In this document: positions 21,430 through 31,979 of the stretch, one piece after another | Position numbering within the stretch: position 1 is the stretch's first letter | Layout: every line of letters begins with the position of its first letter | NCBI GenBank assembly: GCA_027972325.1 | Contig: JAPMOS010000012.1 | Coordinates: 429,501 to 493,500, forward strand | DNA length: 64,000 nucleotides | Origin: Paratrimastix pyriformis | Lineage: Eukaryota; Preaxostyla; Paratrimastigidae | Direction: 5' to 3' | Position numbers and translations under genes: made by a program | Notes under the pieces: generated by a model | Database searches by the model: none | What the model was told of the DNA's origin: nothing | What the model saw: the letters and a program-made list of their open reading frames with translations, nothing else

Positions 21430-23195
21430 CTACCTGGGGTTGCGTGGGGCCCCCGTCCCACCCACCATAAGCCCCCCGCGGTCCGCGGCCTGCTGCTGTT
21501 GCTGCTGTGGGGTGCCCCAGGCGGGGCGCGGGAAGGGACCCGCCCGGGCGGACATACCCCCCAGGGAGGTGCGCGTCGGGTCGTAGCCGCTGCCCGTGCG
21601 GACGGAGAGGCGCGGCGTGAGAATCTGGCCCTGCTGCCCGCGGGGGGTCATGCCCCGGGGGGTGGCCGCCGGCAGCACGGGGCCCAGGCCGCGCATGGCC
21701 CCCAGGGGGGCAGTCGACGAGCGCAGCGCGGCCCCGACGGCCGGGCCGGCACGCGGTGGGAAGGCCCGCATGGGCCCATCCGCGGTGGCGGCGGCAAAAG
21801 CAGCGGCAGCAGCAGCAGCGGATGCGACGGGGGCAGTTGGCGCGATGGCGGCGCCGTCGGCGGGGGTGGCAGCCCCGGCAATGGGGGGCAGCCAGCCCGC
21901 TCGGGGCTGGGCGACGGGTCCCATGACGGGGGCGGCCGACGCGGCCCGGGCGCTCACTGTGCGGCGACCCGAGCGGAAAGAAGGGCAGGGACCGGAGGCG
22001 GGTCGGGATGATGAGGGTGGCGGAGCGAGAAGGGGGGGCAAGGAGCGGAGCGGAGTGGAGAAGAGGGGAGGCCGACCGGGCGGACCGGAGGCGGGCGTCG
22101 CGTAGCTGGGGGCGTCCTCCCCGAGGCGGGCCGAGGGCTGGGCGGCGGCCTCCCCGGCGCCGTCCGAGGGGGCGGGCTGCAGACGGGCGAGCTCGGTGCG
22201 CAGTTGGAGCAGCTCCTGGGCCTGCTGGTCGAGCACCCGGCGCACATCGGCACCCAGGCGGCCGCTCCGCAGGCCCTCCTCGCCCTCCACGGCCGGCCCC
22301 GCCTGGATCCGCCACCCCGCCAGGTCACACCCCACACCCACGGGAGGAACACGGCGGCAGCAGCTCCAGTCAAGGGCCATTCGTGGTGTGTGGTGTGTGT
22401 GGGGGGAGGGGGGGGGGAGGGGGGGGGGGGGGGGGGGTTGATGCCGACCTGGGAGACGAGCCGGGAGACGGGCGGCGAGATGGGGGCGAGAGGTCTCGTT
22501 CTGCAGAGGGGGAACCAGAAACAGGATGGTCCCGTGAGCGCCCTTCCGCCGGGTTGGGTCCGGGGGGATGGGCGATGGGAGGGGGGCGGGGGGGGGGGGG
22601 GGGGGGGCCGACCTGCTCTGGTGCGGGCCCCTGGCTGGCCGAGCGGAGGGCCCTCGTCATCCCGCTGTGCGGCCGGGAGGGGGAGGGGGGGAGGGGGAGG
22701 GGGCAGGACAAGAGCGCGTCGGTGAGCGGACCGCTGCGGGCGGACGGGGGGAAGGGCGGAGGCGGCGGGTGCCGGGCGACGGACGCGCCGTGGCCACACG
22801 ACGGGACAGGGCCAGCCGGGACTGGGCGCGCCTGTGGTCGGGGGCGGCTCGGGCTCCCTGTCGGCCTCGGTGCGCTTGTCCCGGTTGAGCAGGTTGATCT
22901 CCCTGCAGAACCCGCCCCGAGACCCAAGAGGGGCAAGGTTGGTGTGGGGCGCGAGGGTGTGGGCGCGGATTCGGATCGCCCTCGGGCAGCAAAGGTCATT
23001 TCGGGGGGGCGGGGCCCGTGTGGCAGGGGCAGGGGGGCATGGGGGGCATGGGGGCGGACTTGACGAGGGTGACGTTCTCGTGCATGATGCGGGCGATGTC
23101 GGCCCGGTGGGAGGCTACCCCCTTGCTCAGGTTCTGGCGCAGCTTGTACACGTTGCTCTCCAGGTGCTTCCGCTGGGGCCGCCATCGGGGGGGGG

Positions 23196-23230
<35 letters not shown>

Positions 23231-24957
23231 GAGGGAGGAGGAGGAGGAGGGGTGAGTCGGGTCGGGTGAGTCGGGTCGGGTGAGCGGGCGGGCGGGTGAG
23301 TCGGGAGGGATGTCGTCACCCGGGAGACGTACGTCTGGTAGAGCCGCCGGAATGCATCCTGCCAGCAGCAGCAGCAGCAGCAGCAGCAGCCAGCGGCAAC
23401 GCGCAACAACAACCGAATTAGGACCCACAGATGTGGTGTGTGTGTGTGCGTGGGGGGGGGGGGGGGGGGGGGGGGGTATGCGAACCTTGAGGGCCGCCGG
23501 GTTTCCCACGAGGAGGCGCGCCTTGCGGAGGTCCGTCTCGATGCGGCCCACGTACGCCCGGGCCGCCTCGAGCCGCTGCCGGGGGGGCCAAAAAGGCAGG
23601 GAGAAGAAGAAGGCGAGAGCCAACCGCACGCGTGAGTTCCTCTGGCATGGGGCTGGCGGGGCATGGGGTGTGGGAGGGGCACCGGGGCCGGGGTGACCTG
23701 GGACTGGTTGCCCATCTCGATCTGCATGCCGGAGAGGTTGAGGCGGTGGGTCTCCATCTCCAGGTCGAAGGCGGCCTTCTGCTTCTTGTACCGCTCGAGC
23801 TCCTGGTCGCGCTCCTTGATCTCCTCGGTGCGCTCCTTGATCTCCCAGTCCCGGGGCGCCACCTTGGCCTGCAGCTCGAGGATCTTCCAGTCCAGCACGA
23901 ACTTGAACTTCTCCAGCTCCTGCAGCCCAGCCGGCAGCGGCCCGGGCGGGACACACGGGAGCGGGTGGCAGATGAAGGAGGTGGTGGGTGGCGGGTGGCG
24001 GGTGGCGGGTGGCGGGTGGCGGGTGGCGGGTGGCGTGTCGAAGGTGTGAGCTGGGGGGGGGGGGGGGGGGGAGGGGGGAGGGGGGGGGGGGGCAGGGAGT
24101 GTGTGCGGGCCTGGTTCTTCTTCTCGAGGTCGCGGACGCGCTGGGTCTTCTCGCCGATGGTTGCGGTCCGCTCGGCGATCTCGCGGCGCTGGGTGTCCAT
24201 CTCGGTGGTCAGGCCGGCCTTCTCCCGGAGCAGCTTCTGGCAGGCCTCCTCAAGCCCCGCACGGTCTGCATCGCACCCCGCACACAAACACACCACCCCA
24301 CACGTGTCACCAGCCATGTCGATGAAGCCCGCCCAACCACACCACCACCAGCACCCACCGCCCTGGGAGATGGGCTGCTCCGGTCCGTCGCTCCCTCCGG
24401 GCGGGCACGGGGCCATCGAGGTGTCGGCCTGTTCGGGCGGGGCGACGGACCCTGTCCTTCTCCTCGCATGCGGTGCGGGCCCTGTCGCGGGCCAGCTCGG
24501 CCTGGCGGAGGCGCTTCTCGGCCTCGAGGCCGCGCTCCATCTGGTCCCGGTACCGGGTGAAGTGGGCGTCCTCAACCCCCAGGTACTTCCTGCGCACCCC
24601 GACCCCACCCACCGACGGCCCGTGGTGAGCGACCCACAACGGACAGGGAGGCGGCCGGGGATGGCGGGTGGCCGGATGGCGGGTGGCCGGGGATGGCGGG
24701 TGGCCGGGGATGGCGGGTGGCGGGTGGCGGGTGGGGAGGGAGGGAAGGGTGTGTGCCGCGGACAGGTCGGCGTCGGTGTAGTGGTGGAGGCGGTCCTCGT
24801 CGAGCTTGGCCAGGAGCTCCTTCCGGGCGGCCCGCAGCTCCTCCGTCTGGGCCTTGGTCGCCGCCACCCGGGCGTCCCGCTCGGCCAGGCGCCGCTGCCG
24901 GCGGGCGGCGAACTCGTGGGTCATCTCGGCGAGGGCGTCCTCGTCCCTGCGCCCCAT

Positions 24958-24988
<31 letters not shown>

Positions 24989-27900
24989 AACCACCAGAAA
25001 ACGGGATGGCGGGGTGAGCAGCGGAGCGGAGGGGGGCACACGGGGAGGAGTCAAGCGAGCCCTCCCGTGGCGGTTGGCTGGCACAGGCGCGTGCGCACAC
25101 GCACACCGTCTTTGAGAGCTTGGACAAGGTCCGGTCCGACCAAAAGGCAGATCGTGGCGCCATGGATCGCCGTGGTGGGGACAGGGGTGGGGGCGGGGAC
25201 GGGGGGGACGGGGGGCGGGCACGCGGGGCGGACCTTGTCTGGGCGTCCTGGATCTCCTGGGTGATGGTGGCGATGTCCTCGGCCAGCTGGCTCTCGCGGG
25301 CCTTCAGATCCTCGTTCATTTTCTGCCCCACCCGCGCGCGCCCCCCCGGGAAGGCCCCCAGTGAGGGAGCGGAAGCCGACCGGGGCGCAGGGCACAATGC
25401 CCGTGAGCCGGATGGGCGGCGCATCCCAGAGGGCCCGCCCGGGCAACCCCTCCACCAGGCGAAGGGCGGCGCATGGCGCATGGGTGCAGGGGGGGGGGGG
25501 AGGGGGCGACGGACGGCGCATTCCTGGTCGAAGTTCTGGGTCATCTGGGTGTCGACCGTCTCGAAGTGGCCCAGCAGCTCCTGGCGGTTTTCCTCGTACT
25601 GCTCCCCGTCCCGCCGCAGCTGCCCAGCCACAGAGAGCCAGCCAGCCAGCCATCGTACAGAGGGGGAGGAGAAGGGGGAAGGTGGTGTCGGGGGCCGATC
25701 CACGAGGGCGGGAGCCGCAGGGGGGGAGGGGAGGAGGAGGAGGAGGAGGAGGAGGAGGAGGAGGAGGAGGAGGAGGAGGAGGAGGAGGAGGAGGAGGAGG
25801 AGGAGGAGGAGGGGAGGGGAGGCAGTCGGGGGTCGAGCGCAGGAAGAGGTGGGGAGGGAAGGATGAGGTGGGGAGGAAAGGGATGAGGGGGTAGGGGGCG
25901 GGGGTGGGATGTGGTGTGGGGTGTGGGCGCGACCTTTGCCTGCTTGGCGGACTCCTCGGCCTCGAACTGGATGGCGGCCTGGTCGAACTCCTCCTGGGCC
26001 TTCCGCAGGCGGGTTTTGTTCTCCTCGCGCATCTCCTCCAGCCTGCCACGCGCCGCAGCCCCCGCCCCCGCCCCCGCCCCGCCACCACGATCGCGGCAAT
26101 CAAGGTGAGCTCGGCCGAGGGGGGATGTTGGGGGTGGTGGGGGGTGGGGGTGGATGCGATGGGGTCGTGCGGGGGTGCGGACTTTGCCTCGAGCTGGGCG
26201 ATCTGGTGGAGCTGCTCCTCCATCTCCGTCCGGTTGGCCAGAATCTGCCCCACCAGCCAGGCGCCGGCCCCCCCCCCCCCCCCCGGCACGTGAAAATGGA
26301 CCCGATGCGAGCGAGTGAGGGAGGGAGGGTGATGAGGGGAGGGTTGCAGGGGTTGCGGGGGGCACAAGGGGGCGGACCTCCTCGCTGAAGGGCTCGTGGT
26401 CGCGGTCCTTCTGCTGGAGCTCCTTGTCGATCTTGTCCTGCGACCAAGGGCGCCAGGGCCCACCAGGGGCGGCGGCGGCGGCGGCGGTGGTGGTGGTGGT
26501 GGTGGTGGTGTGGGGACAGCCGTGAGGCAGGCGGAACGAGGGGACCCGGGGCGGAAGGGGCGGCGGAGGGATGACGTGAGGGAGGGAGGTAGAGATGGGG
26601 AGGTGACGGCGGTGGCGGTGGTGGCGGTGGCGGGGGATGGGCGATGGGCGATGGGCACGCGGGGCGGACGTCGAGGAAGCACTGCATGGTGTAGAGGGCC
26701 CCGTCTGCCCCGCCCGAGGCCACCCAGCACGATCCGGCCCGCGGGTAGCCCGGGTAGGGGGCCGCGCAGGCCAGCGTCCGCACGGCGGCCCGGTGGACGG
26801 CCACCTCGCACACGTCACCCGGCCGGTCGGTCAGGGGCAGCCTGCGCGGCACAGACAGACAGACGCACCCACCCCACGGAGCCGAGGGTCAATGGCGATG
26901 GGTCGGGGCGGGGCGGGGAGGGGCGGGGCGGGGCGGGGCGGGGCAATGTGCTGGGCGGACTTGTAGCAGCGGACGAGGCCAGTGTCGAAGCCGACCAGGA
27001 GGCACCGCTCGGTGGGGGTCAGGGCCAGGGCCGAGGGGGTCGTGTCGAACTGCACCGGGACGGGAACCTCCCGCAGGTCCTCGTCGAATTGCTGCGCCAT
27101 CCCACACACCCGACAGGGCGGCCCAACCCAAGATCGACCATATTGTGTTGTATTGGGGGTGTGTGTTGTGTGTGTGTGTGGGGGGGGCGGATGCGGACGT
27201 GGAGGCGCCTGTCGGCCCCGATGGCCCAGAAGGTGGTGAAGTCGGCGTTGGCCTCGAGGTGGGTCCACTCCATGCCCGGGACGTTCAGCTGGGGGCTCGG
27301 CAGCCCCGTGGGCACCCCCGTGGCCAGGGAGAACATGTGGATGGCCCCGTCGCTCCCGCACGAGACAAACTGCAGGCGGACGAGGGCGGGGTGGAGACAA
27401 GGAAAATGAGAAAAACTGCTGCTGCTGCGGGAGAAGGGCGAGGTGGGGTGGCGGCTGGGCAGGAGGAAGCAGGAGGCAGAAGGCAGGAGGCAGGAGGCAG
27501 GAGGCGGGAGGCAGGCGCGCAGGGCGGGACGGACGAGGGTGTCGTCGCGGCTCCAGCGGACGTCGCGCACCCGGGCCGAGTGGGAGTGCAGCGAGGCCAT
27601 GTTGGCCCCGGTGTAGGTCGAGTAGATGTTGATCGACTGCGAGTAGACCGCCGCGAAGAGGTGGCCCCCGTGGCTGAACCGCAACTGTCGGATGGGGGGT
27701 GGTCGTGCAGAAGAGGGGCGCAGGTGAGGAGCCACGATGATGAACCTGGCCCCGAAAGGGCCATCTTTCCCATCGTCACACGAGGAGGAGCGCGGAGGCG
27801 GGACTGCATGCGGGAGGGCGAAGCCGGGGGGGAAGCCGGGGGGGGGGGGGGGGGGGGGGCACGGACGATGGAGACCCGGGGCAGGGGCCACTCGCGGCTG

Positions 27901-30345
27901 GGCCTGAGGGTGCCCCGCCGCGCTGCTGGGGGTCGGCGATGATGTTCAGCAGGCGCACCCGGTCCCCGAAGCCCACCAGCAGGTGCAACCCGGTCGGGTG
28001 GATGCACAGGCAGTTGATCTCCTGCCCCGCAAGCGCTTCACCAGGTCTGCTCGGACCAGGGGCGGGGGCGGTGGACGTAGGTGGGTGGAGGTGGGTGGGG
28101 GTGGGTGGGGGTGGGTGGGGATGAACAGGGGTGATGGTGGTGGCAGATCGGGGAGGGTGGACGGAGAGGGGCGGGTGAGCATTGGGCCGGGGGGGGGGGA
28201 GCGGGAGCGGACCGGTCTGGGGAGCGCTCGCTGGCCATGTTGAGGACGGCGATGGCCTGGTCGGAGCCGCACGTGGCCAGGAGGGGCTTCCGCAGGCAGG
28301 TGGCCACCAGGTTGACCGAGACCCCCGTCCCCGAGTGGAAGTCCGGCAGCACGGGTCGCAGCAAGGACTGGCCGGGGCGCAGCAGACAGGAGGCGCGGAG
28401 GATTGAGGTGCGGATGGAGGGGCCGGAGGGGGCGGAGCTGCGAGGGGCTGGCTGGACGGACCACGCCCGACTCGAGGCCTGCCGGGGTCTGGGATGCGGT
28501 CGCCCCCGGGGAGGCCAGGGACCCGGGCAGGCCCCCGGCCAGGCCCAGCATGAGGGAGCCGGCCTGGCGGGGGTCCACGGCCGCCGCCTGCTGGGCGGCC
28601 TGGGAGAGGTCCACCGTCGCCAGCTGGCCGTTCGTCAGCAGCACCAGCAACGCTACAGCGGGCGGGCGGGCAGGCGGGCGGGCGGGGTGCGCACAAGAGG
28701 GGGGGAAGCGAAGAAAGGCAGCACGAGACAGTTGTGATGTGATGTGATGGGTGCGCGCTGTCCGAGGAGGCGCGAGCGCGGGGGGCAACGGGCGCAGGCC
28801 GGTGGCCGGGGACGGACTGAGGGGGTTGCTCTGCTGGAGGGACATGGACGCGATGGCCAGGGGCTGGCCGGGCCCCTGCAGCAGCACCGTCCGCACGGCC
28901 ATGAACTCCCGCTCGCGCTCCATGGCCTGCTGGTGCTCGAAGACGGCCACCTGGCACCCGTCCAGGGCAACCACGAAGCCCTGCGACGCGCCCCCCAACG
29001 GGTGGGAGAGGGAGGGGTGGGCGGGTGGGCGGAGAGAGGGGGAGGAGGGAGCGTCAGGTTCTGCCCGCGTTCCCCCGCCGCGCGGCATCGACGGGGGCCC
29101 GATGGCGGGGGGCGGCCTCGCCCGGCCGGGGGGGAGGGCGGACCTTGGACGTGGGGCAGATGATTCGGGGCGGCTGGTCGGTGCGGTGGGGGATGACCGT
29201 GCCCCGGTTGTCGCCGTTCTCGACGCTGAAGATGTCGCCCTCCTCCGAGCAGACCAGCACCCGGTCCCCGCTCAGCCAGCAGTGGCACGTGAAGTTCTGC
29301 GCCCCGGCATCGGCACGCCGCCGCCGCCGCGGCGGAGCAGACGCAATGGTGAGAAGTCGGACGGTAGAGGGAGGAAGTCCGGTAATACGGGAGCGCAGGT
29401 GGGCAGGAAGGGAGGGGAGGGTAGGGGGAGCGAGACCCGGAGGCTCTTGGTGGAGAAGGGCTCCTTGCCCGGCTTGAGGCCCTGCGTCTCGCGGTGGTTG
29501 AAAAAACGGCAGAACATTGGCCCCGTCACGCAGAGGACGTTGGGGTCGATGGGGTTGAAGGTGATCTGGAGCTGGTGCCCCTGGGGCATCATCGGGTTGC
29601 CGCCCAGCTGGGTGGTGGCCGCCACCGTGCGCAGGTTGCCCCCGACGAGCTTGTTCGACATCTTGATCCCGTCCAGGTGCCACATGTACAGGCCGAACTC
29701 GGGGGCCCCCGAGAGGGCCGCCAGGAAGCGCGCGTCCTGGCCGGTGTCCCGGGACAGGGCCAGGCAGACGAAGGTGCGGCTGGTGGTGGTCTCGGCCCCC
29801 GTTTGGGTGGGCATGGCCAACTGGCGGAAGCGCCGCCAGGGGGAGGTGTACTCGGGGTATACCGTCAGCAGGGGCCGCGAGCCGCCCTCCTCGGCGATGG
29901 CGAAGCAGCGCTTGCTGGGGGAGACCGCCAGGGCGCGGATGGCCCGGCCCCGCTCCGACCCGCTAAAGAAGAGCTGTGCTTTCTCTTCGACGGGCTGAGT
30001 GGTGAACAGGACGGCATTGTGCCCGGCCACGTACAGGGTTTGCGTCGTGGAGACGGTGTGGATGCCATCTCGGACGGTGGGATCGATGCCAAACGATTGC
30101 CTGTGGGCGAAGGGCGAGAGGAAGCAAAGAGTGAGTGATGCAAATAAACACGCGGTAAACAAAGTGGGAGTGGTCCAATGCCGGCAGCTGTCCCGCTGGG
30201 GGGAGGTCACGGACATGAGTGTGAGGAAGTTGGCCGAGGCGGCCCCGCCAGGCCCAGTCTGAGCGAACGATGTCACCGAGGCTGCAGTCTGCAGGGGTCC
30301 TCTTGGGGTCGGCAGAGATGGGGTCCCAGCCGGAGGAGCCGACAT
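21430..30345 (-). CDS. CFAP57: CFAP57 (WDR65)-like cilia and flagella protein, copy A
   Basis: Large multi-exon WD40 plus coiled-coil protein. CFAP57 is an axonemal protein linked to inner dynein arms and the regulatory complex (family knowledge). From ATG 30345 (MSAPPAGTPSLPTPRG) a first intron splices TPTL to QSFGIDPTVRDGIHTVSTTQ, the CFAP57 N-terminus. WD repeats follow: FLAALSGAPEFGLYMWHLDG, VTGPMFCRFFNHRETQGLKP, NFTCHCWLSGDRVLVCSEEG, GFVVALDGCQVAVFEHQQAM and QLRFSHGGHLFAAVYSQSIN. From about 26800 down, coiled-coil exons include VRDLEKKNQ, ELEKFKFVLDWKILELQAKV, LERYKKQKAAFDLEMETHRL and, near 22900, EINLLNRDKRTEADRE. A Pro/Ala-rich tail ends VGGTGAPRNPR with a stop at 21430. Many introns contain C homopolymers or GGA-type repeats (+ strand view). 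I noticed no frame break. It is paralogous to the + strand copy at 31980-40769. Confidence 0.9.
22409..22437 (+). repeat. G-rich homopolymer tract in CFAP57-A intron
   Basis: Near-pure G run on the + strand (C on the sense strand of the gene). Similar tracts occur at about 22588-22608, 23188-23208, 23451-23476, 24053-24092 and 27839-27859 within the same gene. Confidence 0.85.
23984..24034 (+). repeat. 7-bp tandem repeat (GGTGGCG)n
   Basis: About seven consecutive copies of a GGTGGCG unit inside the CFAP57-A intron that separates the KKNQ and ELEKFKF exons. A related repeat lies at 24660-24735. Confidence 0.85.
24958..24986 (+). repeat. C homopolymer tract opposite in strand to most others
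   Basis: A run of C on the + strand inside the minus-strand CFAP57-A gene, so G on the sense strand. This and 26271-26284 are exceptions to the usual sense-strand C bias. Confidence 0.8.
25729..25820 (+). repeat. (GGA)n microsatellite, about 90 bp
   Basis: Long pure GGA array in an intron of CFAP57-A (TCC on the sense strand), so a polypyrimidine tract for the transcript. Confidence 0.92.
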
Positions 30346-30389
30346 TTGAACTCCCGAGATTGCCTGCAATGACCTGCTTTCTAGCCAAT
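30346..30389. promoter_or_regulatory. very short divergent promoter region CFAP57-A / HDAC
   Basis: Only 44 bp (23 bp if the upstream HDAC ATG is used) separate the two divergent start codons, so one shared bidirectional promoter must lie here or inside the first exons. No TATA box or other motif is recognisable. The surroundings are AT-richer than the gene bodies. Confidence 0.5.
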
Positions 30390-31815
30390 ATGTCAACTTC
30401 AATTGAATTCAAAAAACCCCTTGTCGCTTACTCTCCGGTTTTCCTCTCCCATGACGGGCCGCCGGAGGCCCCTGAATGTCCCAATAGAGTTCGTGCCATT
30501 TGGGAGGCCTTCAATTCGCAAGGGCTGACCCCCCGATGCGACGTGGTCACCCCTCGTCCAGCTTCCCGAGAAGAAATCCTTCGTGCCCACACCAAAGAAC
30601 ACATCGACAGACTTGAGGCAATTTCAGTCCCTCCTGCTCGTTCTTTTATTTTTGTGAATCATTCGGTTGATTCAAAGGGAACCGGCCCACTCGGCGACGA
30701 TTCGACGTATTTCTCACCACAAAGTCTGACCGCGGCGAAGCTAGCTGCTGGTCTGTTGGGATACCATTCATTCGCCACCCAACAACATTTCCAGGTTCTG
30801 TCTGTGATGCGGTCGAGCGGGTTCTGGGAGAGCCCCACCAGACCGGCTTCACCCTTGGTCGCCCCCCTGGGCACCATAGCGAGGCCGATAGTGCGCAAGG
30901 GTTCTGTTTGATGAATAACGTGGCCATTGGCGCCGCCCATGCGGCCGATCTGCTGGGCCCTGATGCTCGGGTGCTGGTCCTGGACTGGGACGTTCACCAC
31001 GGTCCGTCCGTCCATCGCTCGTGCCAGCACACTCGGACTTCGGATTCATGTTTTTCTGCAGGCAACGGAACGGAGCGCATTTTCTACGGGCGACGGGACG
31101 TCCTTTATATCAGCACGCATCTCTTCGGCGACCGGCGGATGTACCCCTACACTGGGGGCATTGCCCAGTGCGGGGTCGGTGCCGGGCTGGGGTACAACGT
31201 CAACATCCCGTTGCCATGTGTCAACTGCGGCGATGCCGAGTTCAAGACCATCTTCGAGCGGATCGTCATCCCCATCGCCCAGGAGTACATGCCCACCATC
31301 GTCCGCGCGTGGCAGAGGTGGTGGGCCTCGGGGGGCTGATTCCGCTCTTCCCTTTTTTTTTCTTTGTTTGCGCTTGCCCCAGATCCTGGTGTCGGCCGGC
31401 TTCGATATCATGGAGGGCGACCGGCTGGGTCGGATGTTGGTGACCCCTCAGGGCATCCACGCCCTCACCCGGATGCTGATCGACCAGATCCCATCAGCCC
31501 AGGCCTGCTGCTGCTCTGGCCCTCTCCTCGTCACTGAATTGCCATTCTTCCCGGTGCGTTTTCTTCCCTTCTCTTTCCCAGGGCCGGGTCCTGCTGGTCC
31601 TGGAGGGGGGCTACAACATCGAGGCCACGGCCGGTGGGGCGGTTGCCTGCTTGAGGGCGCTTCTGGGCGACCCGGCTCCCGCCCAGGAGGATGCTGGCGA
31701 CCTCTGTCGGGTGAACCCAGCCACGGCCCGCCGTGTCCAGACCGCAGTTGCCGACCGGGTGAACGAAGTCATCGAGGTCCAAAAGCTCTATTGGACCTGT
31801 TTCTTGCAAAGGTAG
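30390..31815 (+). CDS. class II histone deacetylase
   Basis: Zn-dependent lysine deacetylase of the HDAC6-like class II type. Six exons join exactly: 30390-30626, 30678-30750, 30795-31001, 31062-31300, 31383-31529 and 31582-31815. Total 1137 nt, 378 residues. Family motifs in order: YSPVFLSHDGPPEAPECPNR; GDDSTYFSPQSLTAAKLAAG; GRPPGHHSEADSAQGFCLMN with the catalytic His pair; VLDWDVHHGNGTERIFY with two zinc ligands; YISTHLFGDRRMYPYTGG; LVSAGFDIMEGDRLGRM with the third ligand; and VLEGGYNIEA with the transition-state Tyr. All key residues are present, so it should be active. It is a single-domain protein without a zinc-finger UBP or leader. An in-frame ATG 21 bases upstream (30369) would add MTCFLAN. 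The gene starts 44 bp (or 23 bp) from the divergent CFAP57-A ATG. Confidence 0.94.
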
Positions 31816-31979
31816 ATGTAACAAATACGCGTCGTCGTCGTAGTCACTCTTCTTCGAGAATTCGGAAAGACCCGTTTGCGCGCGGGCGGGCCCGGATTGA
31901 TGGGAAGAACCTTCTGGTCATCGACGCAAATCCTCGTCCCGTTTTTTCTGTTGCAGCTTGATTGATTGCGTGCCCTTCC

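Noticed and set aside
27900-28060. A frameshift in CFAP57 copy A near LVKRL / AGQEINCLCIHP
   Set aside because: Starting the exon after the AG of GTCCGAGCAG gives PGEALAGQEINCLCIHPTGL in one frame, so no break is needed.
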